From: SURF-21 sp964462595
Lineage (GTDB): Bacteria; Actinomycetota; Geothermincolia; Geothermincolales; RBG-13-55-18
Direction: 5' to 3'
Assembly: GCA_964462595.1 (NCBI GenBank)
Contig: CAYWXM010000046.1
Location: 1-64,000, forward strand
DNA length: 64,000 nt
Part shown: piece by piece, positions 8,661-17,462 of the stretch
How the letters are laid out: the number at the start of each line of letters is the position of its first letter
Position numbering within the stretch: the first letter of the stretch is position 1
Notes under the pieces: generated by a model
What the model was told of the DNA's origin: nothing
The model's input: only the letters and a program-made list of their open reading frames with translations
Database searches by the model: none
Position numbers and translations under genes: made by a program

Positions 8661-9865
8661 GTACTCTGTCTAGCTTGACATGATAGGTTCCTAATCGTAT
8701 ACTCTCCTGTAGGAGATACTCTTCTACAGGAGGGGATGATGAACAAGAAATATGTCGTTGACCTGACCGAGGAGGAGCGGGACGAGCTGAAAGAGATTGT
8801 CAGCACCGGGAAGCATTCGGCAAGAAGGATACGATGGGCACACGTACTGCTCAAAGCTGATGCCGGGTGGACAGACGAGAGGATCTGTGAGACGTTTCTT
8901 GTCAGTCTCCCGACGGTGCAGCGTATCCGCCAGCGGTTTGTGGAGGATGGAATGGACGTTGCCCTGGGTGCCCGCAGCATCAGGCCGAGACCCTATGCCC
9001 GGAAACTTGACGGTGAGCAGGAGGCGCGGCTGATCGCGCTCGCGTGCAGCGAGGCGCCGGAGGGCTGCACGCGCTGGACCCTGCGTATGCTGGCCGGGAA
9101 GATGGTTGCGCTTGAGTATGTGGACAGCCTCTCCCATGAGACGGTCCGTCAGGTCTTAAAAAAAACGAAATCAAACCGTGGCTTGCCAAAGAGTGGTGCA
9201 TAGCACCGGAGGCCAGCGCCGAGTTCGTGTGGAAGATGGAGGACGTGCTCGAGGTGTACACGCGCCCCTTTGACGCGGAGCGCCCCCTTGTCTGCATGGA
9301 CGAGATTAGAAAGCAGCAGATCATGGAGGTGCGTCGGCCTCATGCCATGAAGCAGGGCCGAGGCCGCCGCTACGATTCCGAGTACAAGCGCAACGGAGTC
9401 AGCAACCTGTTCATGTTCTTTGCGCCCCTGGAGGGCTGGCGGCATGTTAAGGTAACCGACCGCCGAACGAAGATCGACTGAGCTCTTGTCGTGAGCGAGC
9501 TTGTGGACGAGCACTTCCCAGGTGCGAAAAGGATCACGGTGGTCATGGACAACCTTAACACGCACTGCCCCTCCTCGCTGTACGAGGCGTTCGCTCCCGA
9601 AGAGGCGAGGAGGATACTGAGCCGCGCTTCACTACACCCCGAAGCACGGCAGCTGGCTGAACGTGGCGGAGATCGAGTTGAGCATCCTTGCCCGCCAGTG
9701 CCCCTCGCGCAGGATTCCCGATCAGCAGAAATTACGATATGAGGTCGCAGCATGGGAGAAGGCGTGCAACGCCAAGAGTTCATCCATCGACTGGCGCTTC
9801 ACCACCGACGACGCAAGGATTAAACTGAAGAAACTCTACCCATCATTTGGTGAATGACAGAGTAC
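8661..9865 (+). mobile_element. IS630-family insertion sequence (decayed)
   Basis: A 1205-bp element bounded by inverted ends GTACTCTGTC (8661-8670) and GACAGAGTAC (9856-9865). Each end is flanked by TA (8659-8660 and 9866-9867), the TA duplication expected of IS630/Tc1-mariner transposition; one more complementary base pair (C/G) lies outside. It contains one transposase frame broken by a frame change, a nonsense codon and a second frameshift. It separates the GT2 and GT4 genes. Confidence 0.85.
8736..9857 (+). pseudogene. IS630 transposase, interrupted
   Basis: The first part (8736-9164) is a helix-turn-helix region (RRIRWAHVLLKADAGWTDERI) ending LSHETVRQVLKK. At an A8 run (9158-9165) the reading moves to -1 and continues NEIKPWLAKEWC, then VCMDE with the first catalytic Asp. 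TGA at 9479-9481 replaces an expected Trp codon (KID*ALVVSELVDEHFPG). VVMDNLNTH carries the second Asp. A further frameshift near 9625-9640 leads into SWLNVAEIELSILARQC with the catalytic Glu. The -1 step could be programmed, but the stop and the later frameshift make this copy inactive. Confidence 0.85.
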
Positions 9866-10064
9866 TAGGCTCTTTGCTTACTTCGAAATGTCCTGCTACT
9901 ACAATCTCAACTTCAATCCCAAGATGATCCCACTGTAGGCCGTCGTAGCGTTCCCTCGATTCCTATCAATGCCTGTTTGAGCGATGCGGCAAGGTAACCC
10001 AGAAGAACAATTGCCCCTTCCGCTTGCCGAAGACATGGAGACCCTAATGATCACTCCGGAATGC

Positions 10065-11153
10065 CTAGCCGTCTGCCTGAATACGGCTCTTATCCTGATC
10101 GCTGGAGTAACCGGTAATCCCCTCTGCGAGGATCTTATAATGGGAATCCTCGACGATGTGTATGCGGTCGCCTTCCGGGAGTTCAAGATGGCGTGTGCTC
10201 ATGACGTTACACCCCATGGCAAGGGCCAGGGACGCGGAATCACTGGAAGAATGGAGCTCCTTGAAGGGAAAGACCGCGAGGTCGGAGGCTCTCAGATACA
10301 AAGAAAGTTCCTGGAAGGGGATGAAATACGGCCGTGTGATCAGGTATGGCTCGAGCCGTTTCTCCCGGATTATCCTTTCGTATTTACCCCACTCTTCCCA
10401 CGGCTGTCCTGCAATGATCAGGCGTATTTCCGGAAGATCCTCTCTTATCTTGTCCAGGGCCAGCAGGAGGTCGTCGAGCCCTTTGTATTCTCTGATGTTT
10501 CCGAAGAAGCACAATACCTTATTCTCGCTGGGTATCCCGAGCTTCTCTCTCGCCCCGTCCCTGCTCTCGATAGTTCGTATGCTGCTGAAGCGGTCACGCT
10601 TAAGCGCATAGTGCGGGATAACCTCGATCCTGTCAGGACTCCAGCCCAATTCGACCAGTTCCTTTTTGTTTTTCTCCGAGTGGACGAGCAGTGTATGTGC
10701 CAGAGGCAGGACAGACGCGTTCAGGAAGCGCTTAAGCCTCCCTCCCTCGTGCGGATATACGTTGTGGACGGTGAGCACGATCTTTTTCCGGCGCAACCTC
10801 GCTATCGATAGCATCGTGAGAAAGATAGGAGCCAGCGGATAAGACCACCACTGAGCATGGATAACATCACCCTTCATGACAATGCCCGCCTTGATCCAAC
10901 TAAAGGGGTTATACCAGGTGAGCAGGTCTCTTACCTCAAGGTTGGGATGGGATATATCAAACGGGTACAGGTCTTCACAAGAGGTACCCCCAGGATATAA
11001 TCTCTCCGGATATAGCTTCCGGAAATTAATGAATTCCACCCGTACCGTCTCTGCGATGGAAAGAGCATAATCGGCGCAGTAAGGGCTGATACCCTTGAGC
11101 GGGGGCAGGGTGCCGATAACGGATATTGCTATATCGTTGCTGCATTTTGCCAC
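10065..11153 (-). CDS. Glycosyltransferase family 4 (GT-B)
   Basis: 362 residues, clearly paralogous to the gene at 21376. Both share VIGTLPPLKGISPYCA near the N-terminus, the F/L-KLYPER-YPG segment, NPF-W-KAG, HAQWW, LTVHNV-PHEG, FFGNIREYKGLD, AGQPWEEWGKYE-IIRE and SDLAVFPF. It presumably adds a sugar to the surface glycan from a nucleotide donor. The C-terminal tail is about 25 residues shorter than the paralogue. It sits isolated between IS630 and the IS256/IS1380 cluster, on the opposite strand to its paralogue. Confidence 0.85.
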   Translation of the reverse strand: MAKCSNDIAISVIGTLPPLKGISPYCADYALSIAETVRVEFINFRKLYPERLYPGGTSCEDLYPFDISHPNLEVRDLLTWYNPFSWIKAGIVMKGDVIHAQWWSYPLAPIFLTMLSIARLRRKKIVLTVHNVYPHEGGRLKRFLNASVLPLAHTLLVHSEKNKKELVELGWSPDRIEVIPHYALKRDRFSSIRTIESRDGAREKLGIPSENKVLCFFGNIREYKGLDDLLLALDKIREDLPEIRLIIAGQPWEEWGKYERIIREKRLEPYLITRPYFIPFQELSLYLRASDLAVFPFKELHSSSDSASLALAMGCNVMSTRHLELPEGDRIHIVEDSHYKILAEGITGYSSDQDKSRIQADG

Positions 11154-11484
11154 TATCCCACTCCTCTTTCGCTTACTCCTCCGGTTCGGCCCGCATCGGC
11201 TATAGAGATTAACACATCACTTGGCGCTGTAGAAGCGGTGAATCCGCCTCATAATTCCACCTTATTATACGTTTAATCCGGTATTTCCCATATGTACCTC
11301 TTGATGCCAATATTCTACCATCATGCGGGCAGACTGACACGTCCAAACCCCGGTTTCCTCCTTCCCCCTCGAGTATCGTTAGAGTCCCCGGTAGTGGTGT
11401 ATAAGTCCAAGACCCCCTAGCAAAGCAAGGACCACCGTGTCATCCTTTTCTCAAGGTGTAAAGGAGAGACAAAGGAGGAACACG
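11154..11484. other. Spacer containing the presumed left end of the IS256 copy
   Basis: About 330 bp without a gene. The stretch from about 11385 (CCGGTAGTGGTGTATAAG) shortly before the transposase looks like an IS256-family terminal repeat, but its partner is lost, so the boundary is unproven. The rest is AT-richer and shows nothing recognisable. Confidence 0.35.
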
Positions 11485-11930
11485 ATGGCCAATATCAATA
11501 TGGACCTTGGGGACTGGTTGCGCAAGCAGCTGGAGGATGCGGATGCGGATATGCTGCGGGAGATGGTGAACACCATGGCGGAGATGCTCATGGCGGCGGA
11601 GGTGACCGCCATCTGTGGAGCGGAATACGGAGATAGGACAGAAGGCAGGACCAACAGCCGCAACGGCAACCGGCCGAGGGCCTGGGACACCCGGGTGGGC
11701 ACCATCGATCTCGCCATCCCCAAGCTTCGCCAGGGCTCATATTTCCCCAGCTGGCTGCTAGAGCCCCGCCGCCGGGCCGAGCAGGCGCTGGTGAACGTCA
11801 TCGCCGACTGCTACCTGGCCGGCGTCTCCACCCGCCGGGTGGACAAGCTGGTGAAGACCCTGGGGATAGACGGCATATCCAAATCCCAGGTGTCCCGCAT
11901 GGCCAAGAGCTTAGACGAGATGGGGGAGGC
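11485..11930 (+). pseudogene. IS256-family (mutator type) transposase, 5' fragment
   Basis: Starts at ATG 11485 with a strong site AAAGGAGG 6-7 nt upstream. About 150 residues survive: LREMVNTMAEMLMAAEVTAICGAEYGDR, NSRNGNRPRAWDTRVGTIDLAIPKLR, and GISKSQVSRMAKSLDEM. This is the N-terminal half of mutator-type transposases. Similarity stops at about 11930, where the sequence changes abruptly into IS1380 coding sequence on the other strand. The DDE catalytic region is missing, so the copy is dead. Confidence 0.85.
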
Positions 11931-12080
11931 GAAGGCGGCGTCTCCTCGGGAGTAGAGCTTCTTGCCTAAGGCCCGGTATCTGTCCACGATGGGCTCCAGC
12001 AGGTCCCGCCACCCGTCGGCGGAGTGGACGTTTCCCGGCCGCAAGTGAGCCCCCTCACAGTCGCCATGCTGGTTGAAGAC
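11930..12080 (-). pseudogene. IS1380 transposase, piece 3 (central/C-terminal part)
   Basis: The minus strand reads NQHGDCEGAHLRPGNVHSA, DGWRDLLEPIVDRYR and RGDAAFA (second catalytic Asp of the IS1380 DDE core). It joins in frame to piece 2 once the 12081-15725 insertion and one 6-bp repeat are removed. The far end is cut at about 11930 against the IS256 fragment, so the C-terminus with the last acidic residue is absent. Confidence 0.8.
12075..12080. repeat. Left 6-bp target duplication GAAGAC of the RIT-like element
   Basis: GAAGAC directly precedes the element end TTATGTTGAG and is repeated at 15726-15731 beyond the other end. Collapsing the two restores the interrupted IS1380 reading frame. 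Confidence 0.75.
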
Positions 12081-12157
12081 TTATGTTGAGTCTTCATTAA
12101 TGTTGAGTCCCGCCCGATATACTGGCGATAGAAGCCAAATCTCTCAACATTAATGAA
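12081..12157 (+). repeat. Left terminal inverted repeat of the RIT-like element
   Basis: 77 bp, matching the reverse complement of 15649-15725 with two mismatches near 12124-12126. It contains an inner inverted pair CATTAATGTTGAG (12095-12107) and CTCAACATTAATG (12143-12155), plus a related TTATGTTGAG at the tip. These are likely recombinase binding sites. Confidence 0.85.
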
Positions 12158-12268
12158 CGACGTCCAGAATCTTGGCGATTTCATTCTTTGGCTATCACTC
12201 ACGGTGTTTATTTGTGAGTACTCTTCTCGCGAATGGAAGCCCAAATCTACCACCCGAAGGAGGCCAGC

Positions 12269-14578
12269 ATGATCTCAGAAGTGCGTCCCGTGGCATACCA
12301 GGATTATTTGTCACTTCCCGTTCTAGGCCCTGTCCTCGATGAATTTACGACATGGCTGTTTCAACAAGGGTACAGCCTGAAAACAGTTGAACATAAGCTC
12401 GCGCATTCACGACAGATTGATGTTTTCTTCAGGGAGCTAGGTATTCAATGCTTGGGCGACCTGGCTCACAGCGATTTCGAAGCAGCCTGGCATCGTTATC
12501 GCAATCGCCGTCCCCGTATTGGTGGCACGGCTCACCTGATTGAGCGTTTCCTCGAAGGGACCCTCAGGCTGGCCCCCAAGTTGACACCACCGAGAACTCC
12601 GACTGATAAGGAGTTGGATAACTTCGCGAAGCATTTGAAAAGAGAGCGTGGGCTCGGCAACTCAACCGTTTATCATTACATGAGAGATCTTCGGAACTTT
12701 CTCGAATACATCTGCTATGACGATGACACAGAAGTGCTGGCAACACTCACATTAAAGAGCATCGAGGAGTTCCTCTGCGCCTGTTCCAAGAGATTTTCCC
12801 ACTATTCTATGCAACAGGTCGTTGCCCACCTGCGGGCCTTTCTCCGGTTTCAGCACGAGATGGACGTGATTGAATCCCCACTCCATACCATGATCGACAG
12901 GCCGAGAATCTACCGGCTCGAAAGTCTTCCCCGCTCCCTTCCATGGGAAACCATCGAATCGTTGCTTTCCTCGATAGATCGAGGTAATGCCAAAGGTATC
13001 CGCGACTACACCATGCTGTTCCTTATTGCCGCCTACGGCCTTCGCCCCTGTGAGGTTGTCTCCCTTGCCCTGGATGATATCGACTGGCGGGCGGGATCGA
13101 TCACCATCCCCCAGAGGAAAACAGGCAACAACCTCATCCTTCCCATTACCGATTCCGTTGGAGAGGTACTGGTGGATTACCTGAAACGAGGGAGGCCCGA
13201 TCTTCCCTTCCGCGAACTGTTTCTTCGTATTCACGCACCTCACGGACCCTTGAAACCGGGTGCCGTTAAGGATGTATTCCAGCTTCGAGCTCGCATGAGC
13301 GGCCTTGATATCCCATATCAGGGACCCTACTGCATCAGGCACTCCTATGCGGTGCATCTTCTGCGTCAGGGAATACCCCTCAAGGCCATTGGGGATCTGC
13401 TGGGGCACAGGAGCGCCGAAAGCACCTGCGTCTACCTGAGGCTTGCCACCGAGGACTTGAGGAGTGTGGCATTGCCCGTGCCGGACGAAGCCTGCATCGA
13501 CGATCCCCCGATAATCGCCTCACAGAGTCCGCGGCCGAATACCGGGGGCCAAAAAAGCCCTGTAAAACCACCTGCCAGCCAAACGGGTCCCTTGATGAGT
13601 TTCCTTGCGAGTGACATCGAGGATTACATCAACCTCAAGCGCTCGCTCGGCAGAAAGTACCGAAAGGAAGCCGACGTGCTTCGATCCTTCAATTCCTTTC
13701 TCGCAACCAGGTATCCGCAGGCAGACGACTTAACGGGCGACATGTTCGACCGTTGGTCTGTTACTCTGCATTATCTCTCACCACTTGTCCGGTACAACTG
13801 CATGCGGGTGGTACGGAATCTCTGCCTGTACCGCAAGAGATCACGGCCAAGCTCGTTCGTCCCGGATCCACAGACCTTTCCGGCGAATCATCAGCCAGAG
13901 AAGCCATACATCTTTTCAGAGTCCGATGTCTCCCGCATCTTGCGTGCCACTCAATCCCTGGCCCCCTGCTCTCGATCTCCGTTGCGCGCCCAGACATTTC
14001 GCATCGCCATCATTCTCCTGTACACTTCCGGGCTTCGTCGGGGAGAGCTATTGAGCTTGGCTCTGGGGGATTTCAACTTAAAGGATGAAACCCTGCACAT
14101 CAAGGCCACCAAGTTCCGTAAATCCAGGATCATCCCACTTTCTCGTTCCGCCGCTGAAGAGTTAAAAGCCTTCATCGACCTGCGCCAGAAGAGGCATTTG
14201 CCCATGGAGATTAACTCGCCGCTTATCTGGAACGGATACGGGGCAGCAGAAGGAAGAAGCTACTCGGGTTCTGTGATTGTCTGCATACTGCATACCCTTT
14301 GCGCCTCGCAGGGCATCTTCGTAAAAGAAGACAGACCCCCGCGTGTACACGACTTGAGACACTCGTTTGCGGTCAATGTCCTCAAGCGCTGGTACGAGGC
14401 TGGGGAGGACGTGAATTCAAAGCTTCCGATTCTTTCCACCTACATGGGTCACGTCTCCGTAGTCTATACCCACCACTACCTGTCATTTGTCGAGGGGATT
14501 CGATTGCAGGCGAGCGCTCGCTTCGAGCTGAGTTTCGGTTCGGCTGTTACTGCTGAAACTTCCAAACCCGAGCAGTGA
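12269..14578 (+). CDS. Fused double tyrosine recombinase (RitA-RitB-like)
   Basis: 769 residues holding two complete recombinase units. Unit 1 (about 1-420): SAM-like N-domain, then YGLRPCE (Arg I), QRKTG (Lys), YCIRHS (box II; the usual first His is Tyr), LLGH and Tyr in CVYLRL. A Pro/Ser-rich linker leads to unit 2 near residue 443 (MSFLASDIEDYINLKRSLGR): SGLRRGE, KFRKSR, HDLRHSFAV, YMGH, THHYLSF. ATG 12269 is chosen for AAGGAGG 5 nt upstream; an in-frame ATG at 12233 lacks such a site. It ends TGATG, next to the third recombinase. RIT elements usually encode these two units as separate genes. Confidence 0.85.
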   Translation: MISEVRPVAYQDYLSLPVLGPVLDEFTTWLFQQGYSLKTVEHKLAHSRQIDVFFRELGIQCLGDLAHSDFEAAWHRYRNRRPRIGGTAHLIERFLEGTLRLAPKLTPPRTPTDKELDNFAKHLKRERGLGNSTVYHYMRDLRNFLEYICYDDDTEVLATLTLKSIEEFLCACSKRFSHYSMQQVVAHLRAFLRFQHEMDVIESPLHTMIDRPRIYRLESLPRSLPWETIESLLSSIDRGNAKGIRDYTMLFLIAAYGLRPCEVVSLALDDIDWRAGSITIPQRKTGNNLILPITDSVGEVLVDYLKRGRPDLPFRELFLRIHAPHGPLKPGAVKDVFQLRARMSGLDIPYQGPYCIRHSYAVHLLRQGIPLKAIGDLLGHRSAESTCVYLRLATEDLRSVALPVPDEACIDDPPIIASQSPRPNTGGQKSPVKPPASQTGPLMSFLASDIEDYINLKRSLGRKYRKEADVLRSFNSFLATRYPQADDLTGDMFDRWSVTLHYLSPLVRYNCMRVVRNLCLYRKRSRPSSFVPDPQTFPANHQPEKPYIFSESDVSRILRATQSLAPCSRSPLRAQTFRIAIILLYTSGLRRGELLSLALGDFNLKDETLHIKATKFRKSRIIPLSRSAAEELKAFIDLRQKRHLPMEINSPLIWNGYGAAEGRSYSGSVIVCILHTLCASQGIFVKEDRPPRVHDLRHSFAVNVLKRWYEAGEDVNSKLPILSTYMGHVSVVYTHHYLSFVEGIRLQASARFELSFGSAVTAETSKPEQ

Positions 14579-14610
14579 TGAACGCGCATCGAGAAGAGAG
14601 GAGTCGCCCG

Positions 14611-15627
14611 ATGAAGAAAGATAAGCCCAATACACTCGGAGCAACACTGTGGGATTTCTTTTCCAACTACTTGCCAAAGCTGCGTGGGATGCGCCCCCAC
14701 ACCATCCTCAGTTACCGGGACAGTCTGAAGCTTATTCTTCTGTTTGTCTCCGAGCAGGAGTGCGTATCGGTTTCTGATCTGGCGGTTGAGGACATAGGAG
14801 TTCCAGAGGTCATCGCGTTCCTTGAGTACCTTGAGAAGGACCGATCAAACGGAGTTGGCACCCGCAACATCCGTCTTTCCGCGATCCATAGCTTCTTCCG
14901 GTACCTCGCGGCGGTTCACCCAGAGCATCTCGGCCAATCTCAGCGCATCTTGAGCATCCCTTTCAAGCGCGCTTCGACAACAAGCGTTGAATATCTGGAG
15001 TTCGATGAGATCATTGCCCTTCTGAGCTCCATAGACCGTTGCAAGCCTGATGGCCGGCGCGATTACGCACTTCTAGCGCTCATGTTCAACACCGGTGCCA
15101 GGGTTACGGAGATCGTTGATCTGAAGGCAAACGACCTCAAACTCACAAGGCCCTACAGCGTCCGCATCTACGGGAAGGGTAGGAAGGAGAGGATATGCCC
15201 CATCTGGGAGCAGACAGCCCAGGTTCTTCGCGAACACTTGGAGGAACGGGGGATCGATCCCAGAGAACCCGTAACCGTGTTCACCAATCACGCCGGAGGC
15301 CCTCTTACCAGATTCGGTGTGGGGTACATCATTAAGAAGCACCTCGAGAAAGCAGCCGAGGCACAGCCGTCTCTTGCAAAGAAGAATCTCCATCCCCACA
15401 GCATAAGGCACAGCACGGCCGTTCACCTTCTGAAATCGGGAGTCGATCTCATCACAATTGCCAATTGGTTGGGGCACTCGAGCGTCAATACCACGAACAA
15501 GTACGCGGTGATGGACCTGGAGATGAAGAGAGAGGCCCTCGCTAGGGCGAAGCCTATCGATAGTAGAGCGGGCAAACCCTCGTGGAGGAAGGATCCCGAC
15601 ATCCTTGCGTGGCTTGAATCGCTATGA
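14611..15627 (+). CDS. Tyrosine recombinase (RitC-like)
   Basis: About 338 residues. The N-terminal DNA-binding domain (LPKLRGMRPHTILSYRDSLK) is followed by the catalytic domain: NTGARVTEI (Arg I), YGKGRKER (Lys), HSIRHSTAV (His and Arg II), LGHSS and the nucleophile Tyr in NTTNKYAVMD. ATG 14611 follows GAGAGGAG with 7-nt spacing. An upstream ATG at 14578 overlaps the stop of the fused recombinase (TGATG) and is a plausible coupled start. All catalytic residues are present. It should act with the two upstream units on the palindromic element ends. Confidence 0.85.
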   Translation: MKKDKPNTLGATLWDFFSNYLPKLRGMRPHTILSYRDSLKLILLFVSEQECVSVSDLAVEDIGVPEVIAFLEYLEKDRSNGVGTRNIRLSAIHSFFRYLAAVHPEHLGQSQRILSIPFKRASTTSVEYLEFDEIIALLSSIDRCKPDGRRDYALLALMFNTGARVTEIVDLKANDLKLTRPYSVRIYGKGRKERICPIWEQTAQVLREHLEERGIDPREPVTVFTNHAGGPLTRFGVGYIIKKHLEKAAEAQPSLAKKNLHPHSIRHSTAVHLLKSGVDLITIANWLGHSSVNTTNKYAVMDLEMKREALARAKPIDSRAGKPSWRKDPDILAWLESL

Positions 15628-15648
15628 ATTGAGCATCGCACATAGCGA

Positions 15649-15725
15649 TTCATTAATGTTGAGAGATTTGGCTTCTATCACGAGTATATCGGGCGGGACT
15701 CAACATTAATGAAGACTCAACATAA
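15649..15725 (-). repeat. Right terminal inverted repeat of the RIT-like element
   Basis: Reverse complement of 12081-12157 over 77 bp with two mismatches. It holds the same inner palindromic pair and tip motif, and is followed directly by the GAAGAC duplication. Confidence 0.85.
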
Positions 15726-16065
15726 GAAGACAAACAGGGGGTGATAGCAGCGGGAGCAGAAGTGGCCGTTGTAGGCCGATCCCTCCTGATTCCCGTGCAC
15801 CGGGGACTCCGACGAGTCCATGTCTAAGATGACCTTCTTGCCCTTGGTAACGCGCATCGCCCTAGCCACCCAGGCGTGGTTGATGGCGGCAAGCGCGCCT
15901 ATGTTCTCCTCCGTGGCCAGGGTCTCGGTCTCGAAGCGGGATACGGTCTGTTGGCTCGCTGCGTTGTGCTCGAGTGCCTTCTTGCCAATCACCGCCCGCA
16001 TGGCGGGATCCCGGAACAGTCGCTCATGGTCGTTGACGTCCTCATAGCCGGCCAGCCTGGCGTAG
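15726..16065 (-). pseudogene. IS1380 transposase, piece 2 (central part)
   Basis: The minus strand reads YARLAGYEDVNDHERLFRDP, then SRFETETLATEENI, then VILDMDSSESPVHGNQEGSA (first catalytic Asp region) and YHPLFVF, where the RIT-like element interrupts it. At the other end, codon TAC abuts the IS110 element. Joined to piece 1 across the IS110 insertion it gives LLRQSVYARLAGYEDVND, the expected family sequence. The gene is therefore inactive only because of insertions and the lost C-terminus. Confidence 0.85.
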
Positions 16066-16184
16066 CTTACTATGATAGAGCACATTGTCGTACCGCTTCT
16101 TGATAGCGAAAAAAGGAAGCAGCAACTTCTCTGGTATAAAGTCTTATTGACGAAAACAGACCCGACCAGGAGGAGGTTGCTGCT

Positions 16185-17462
16185 ATGTGCAAGGTATCAC
16201 CGGTAGACAGAGGCGGTCAACGAGGAGATGAGCCAATCTTATTTGTAGGATGTGATATCGGGTCGATGTATCACGCCGCTGCGATCATGGACCCTTCGGG
16301 CAGGATCCTCGAGAAGCTGCCCAAGGTGTTTAACTCCCTCAAGGGCTTCGAGTTCATCGAAGGGAAGATCGATTACTGGGCAAAAAGAACCGGGGCAAAA
16401 ACTGTCAGGCTGGGCTTCGAGCCGACCGGGCACTACTGGAAGCCGCTTATTCACTTCATGTGCAACAGGGGTGTTGAGGTGTCCTTCATAAAGACTACGG
16501 CGGTCAAGGCCATGAGGGAGCTTACCGACAGCACACAATCAAAGAACGATAGAAGAGACGCTGTCACGCTGGCCCATCTTCTAAGGGAAGGAAAGGTCCT
16601 GAAAAGCGTGCCACCTGAAGGCGTCTGGCGTGAACTGCGCGACCTGGTCAAGTACCACCGCAGGCTTACGGAAGAAAACGGTTCCCTTCTCCTGAGGCTC
16701 CGGGCCATCATAGACACGTTCTTCCCGGAGTTAGCCGACGTGTTTTACTCCGCCAAGGCGGTGGGGCTCTGGAGGCTTCTGGAAGAAGCCCCGTTCCCTG
16801 AGGATCTCGTGGCCAAGGGATCCGAGTGGCTCGCACCCCATCTCAAGAAGTGGACCAAGAGGGGCATAAGCGCCCAGAAGAAGGCCGAGTATCTGATGCA
16901 AGCGGCTCAGAAAAGCGTGGGCTTACCCGTACGCCAGGGAGATAGAATGAGGCTCAAGAGCCTGCTGGGACTACTCGAATGCTATAGAAGAGACCTTCAC
17001 CTGGTGGAGCGGGAGATGGAGCGGGCGCTTATGGCGACCGGGTACGGGGAGATCCTCCTGTCGTTCCCCGGGATGGGTGTTGTTACATCCGCCACTTTCC
17101 TTGGAGAACTTGGAGACCCGGCTAACTTCGAGAATGCGAACCAGGTGGTGAGCTTCGCCGGCATAGACCCTTCCGAAAAAAGCTCTGGAAAGAAAAGCAG
17201 CCGCAGGAGGATAAGCAAGAAGGGCGGGCCCATCATGCGGGCCAACGTCTACCACATGGCTCTAAGTGCCGTCCAGCATTGCCCCGAGTTAAGGGCCTAC
17301 TACATGACGAGAAAGAAGGACATAGAATCCGGCAAACTTGATCTCAAACCGCAGCAGCTCATTTTCGCGGTGGCGATAAAGGAAGTTAGGATTTTGTTTG
17401 CGATGTGCCGTGAGAGGAGGCCATACATTCCGAACTACCTGGAGATGAAGAGAGCGGCCTAA
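16185..17462 (+). CDS. IS110-family transposase (DEDD recombinase)
   Basis: 425 residues. The N-terminal RuvC-like DEDD domain shows GCDIGSMYHAAAI (first Asp), RLGFEPTGHYW (Glu) and QSKNDRRDAVTLAHLL (Asp pair). A coiled middle follows, then the C-terminal Transposase_20 domain LLSFPGMGVVTSATFLGELG and VSFAGIDPSEKSSGKK, with the conserved serine region. AGGAGGAGG lies 7 nt before the ATG. The length and all acidic residues are intact, so the element may still be active. It works with a structured guide (bridge/seek) RNA encoded in the element. Confidence 0.9.
   Translation: MCKVSPVDRGGQRGDEPILFVGCDIGSMYHAAAIMDPSGRILEKLPKVFNSLKGFEFIEGKIDYWAKRTGAKTVRLGFEPTGHYWKPLIHFMCNRGVEVSFIKTTAVKAMRELTDSTQSKNDRRDAVTLAHLLREGKVLKSVPPEGVWRELRDLVKYHRRLTEENGSLLLRLRAIIDTFFPELADVFYSAKAVGLWRLLEEAPFPEDLVAKGSEWLAPHLKKWTKRGISAQKKAEYLMQAAQKSVGLPVRQGDRMRLKSLLGLLECYRRDLHLVEREMERALMATGYGEILLSFPGMGVVTSATFLGELGDPANFENANQVVSFAGIDPSEKSSGKKSSRRRISKKGGPIMRANVYHMALSAVQHCPELRAYYMTRKKDIESGKLDLKPQQLIFAVAIKEVRILFAMCRERRPYIPNYLEMKRAA

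Larger units (their letters stand above)
12081..15725 (+). mobile_element. RIT-like (recombinase-in-trio) transposable element, 3645 bp
   Basis: Ends are TTATGTTGAG and CTCAACATAA. The terminal 77 bp (12081-12157 and 15649-15725) are inverted repeats with two mismatches. It is flanked by 6-bp direct repeats GAAGAC (12075-12080 and 15726-15731) inside an IS1380 transposase; removing the element plus one repeat restores the host frame LFVFNQHG. It encodes three tyrosine-recombinase domains in tandem on one strand, the layout of RIT elements, but the first two domains are fused. Ends and reading frames are intact, so it may be functional. Confidence 0.8.

Noticed and set aside
9984..10811. 275-codon plus-strand frame
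   Set aside because: It is antisense to the GT4 gene at 10065-11153, which carries clear family motifs.
12269..15627. Prophage or integron integrases
   Set aside because: No phage genes, attC sites or cargo are present; three tandem recombinase domains between inverted ends fit a RIT element better.
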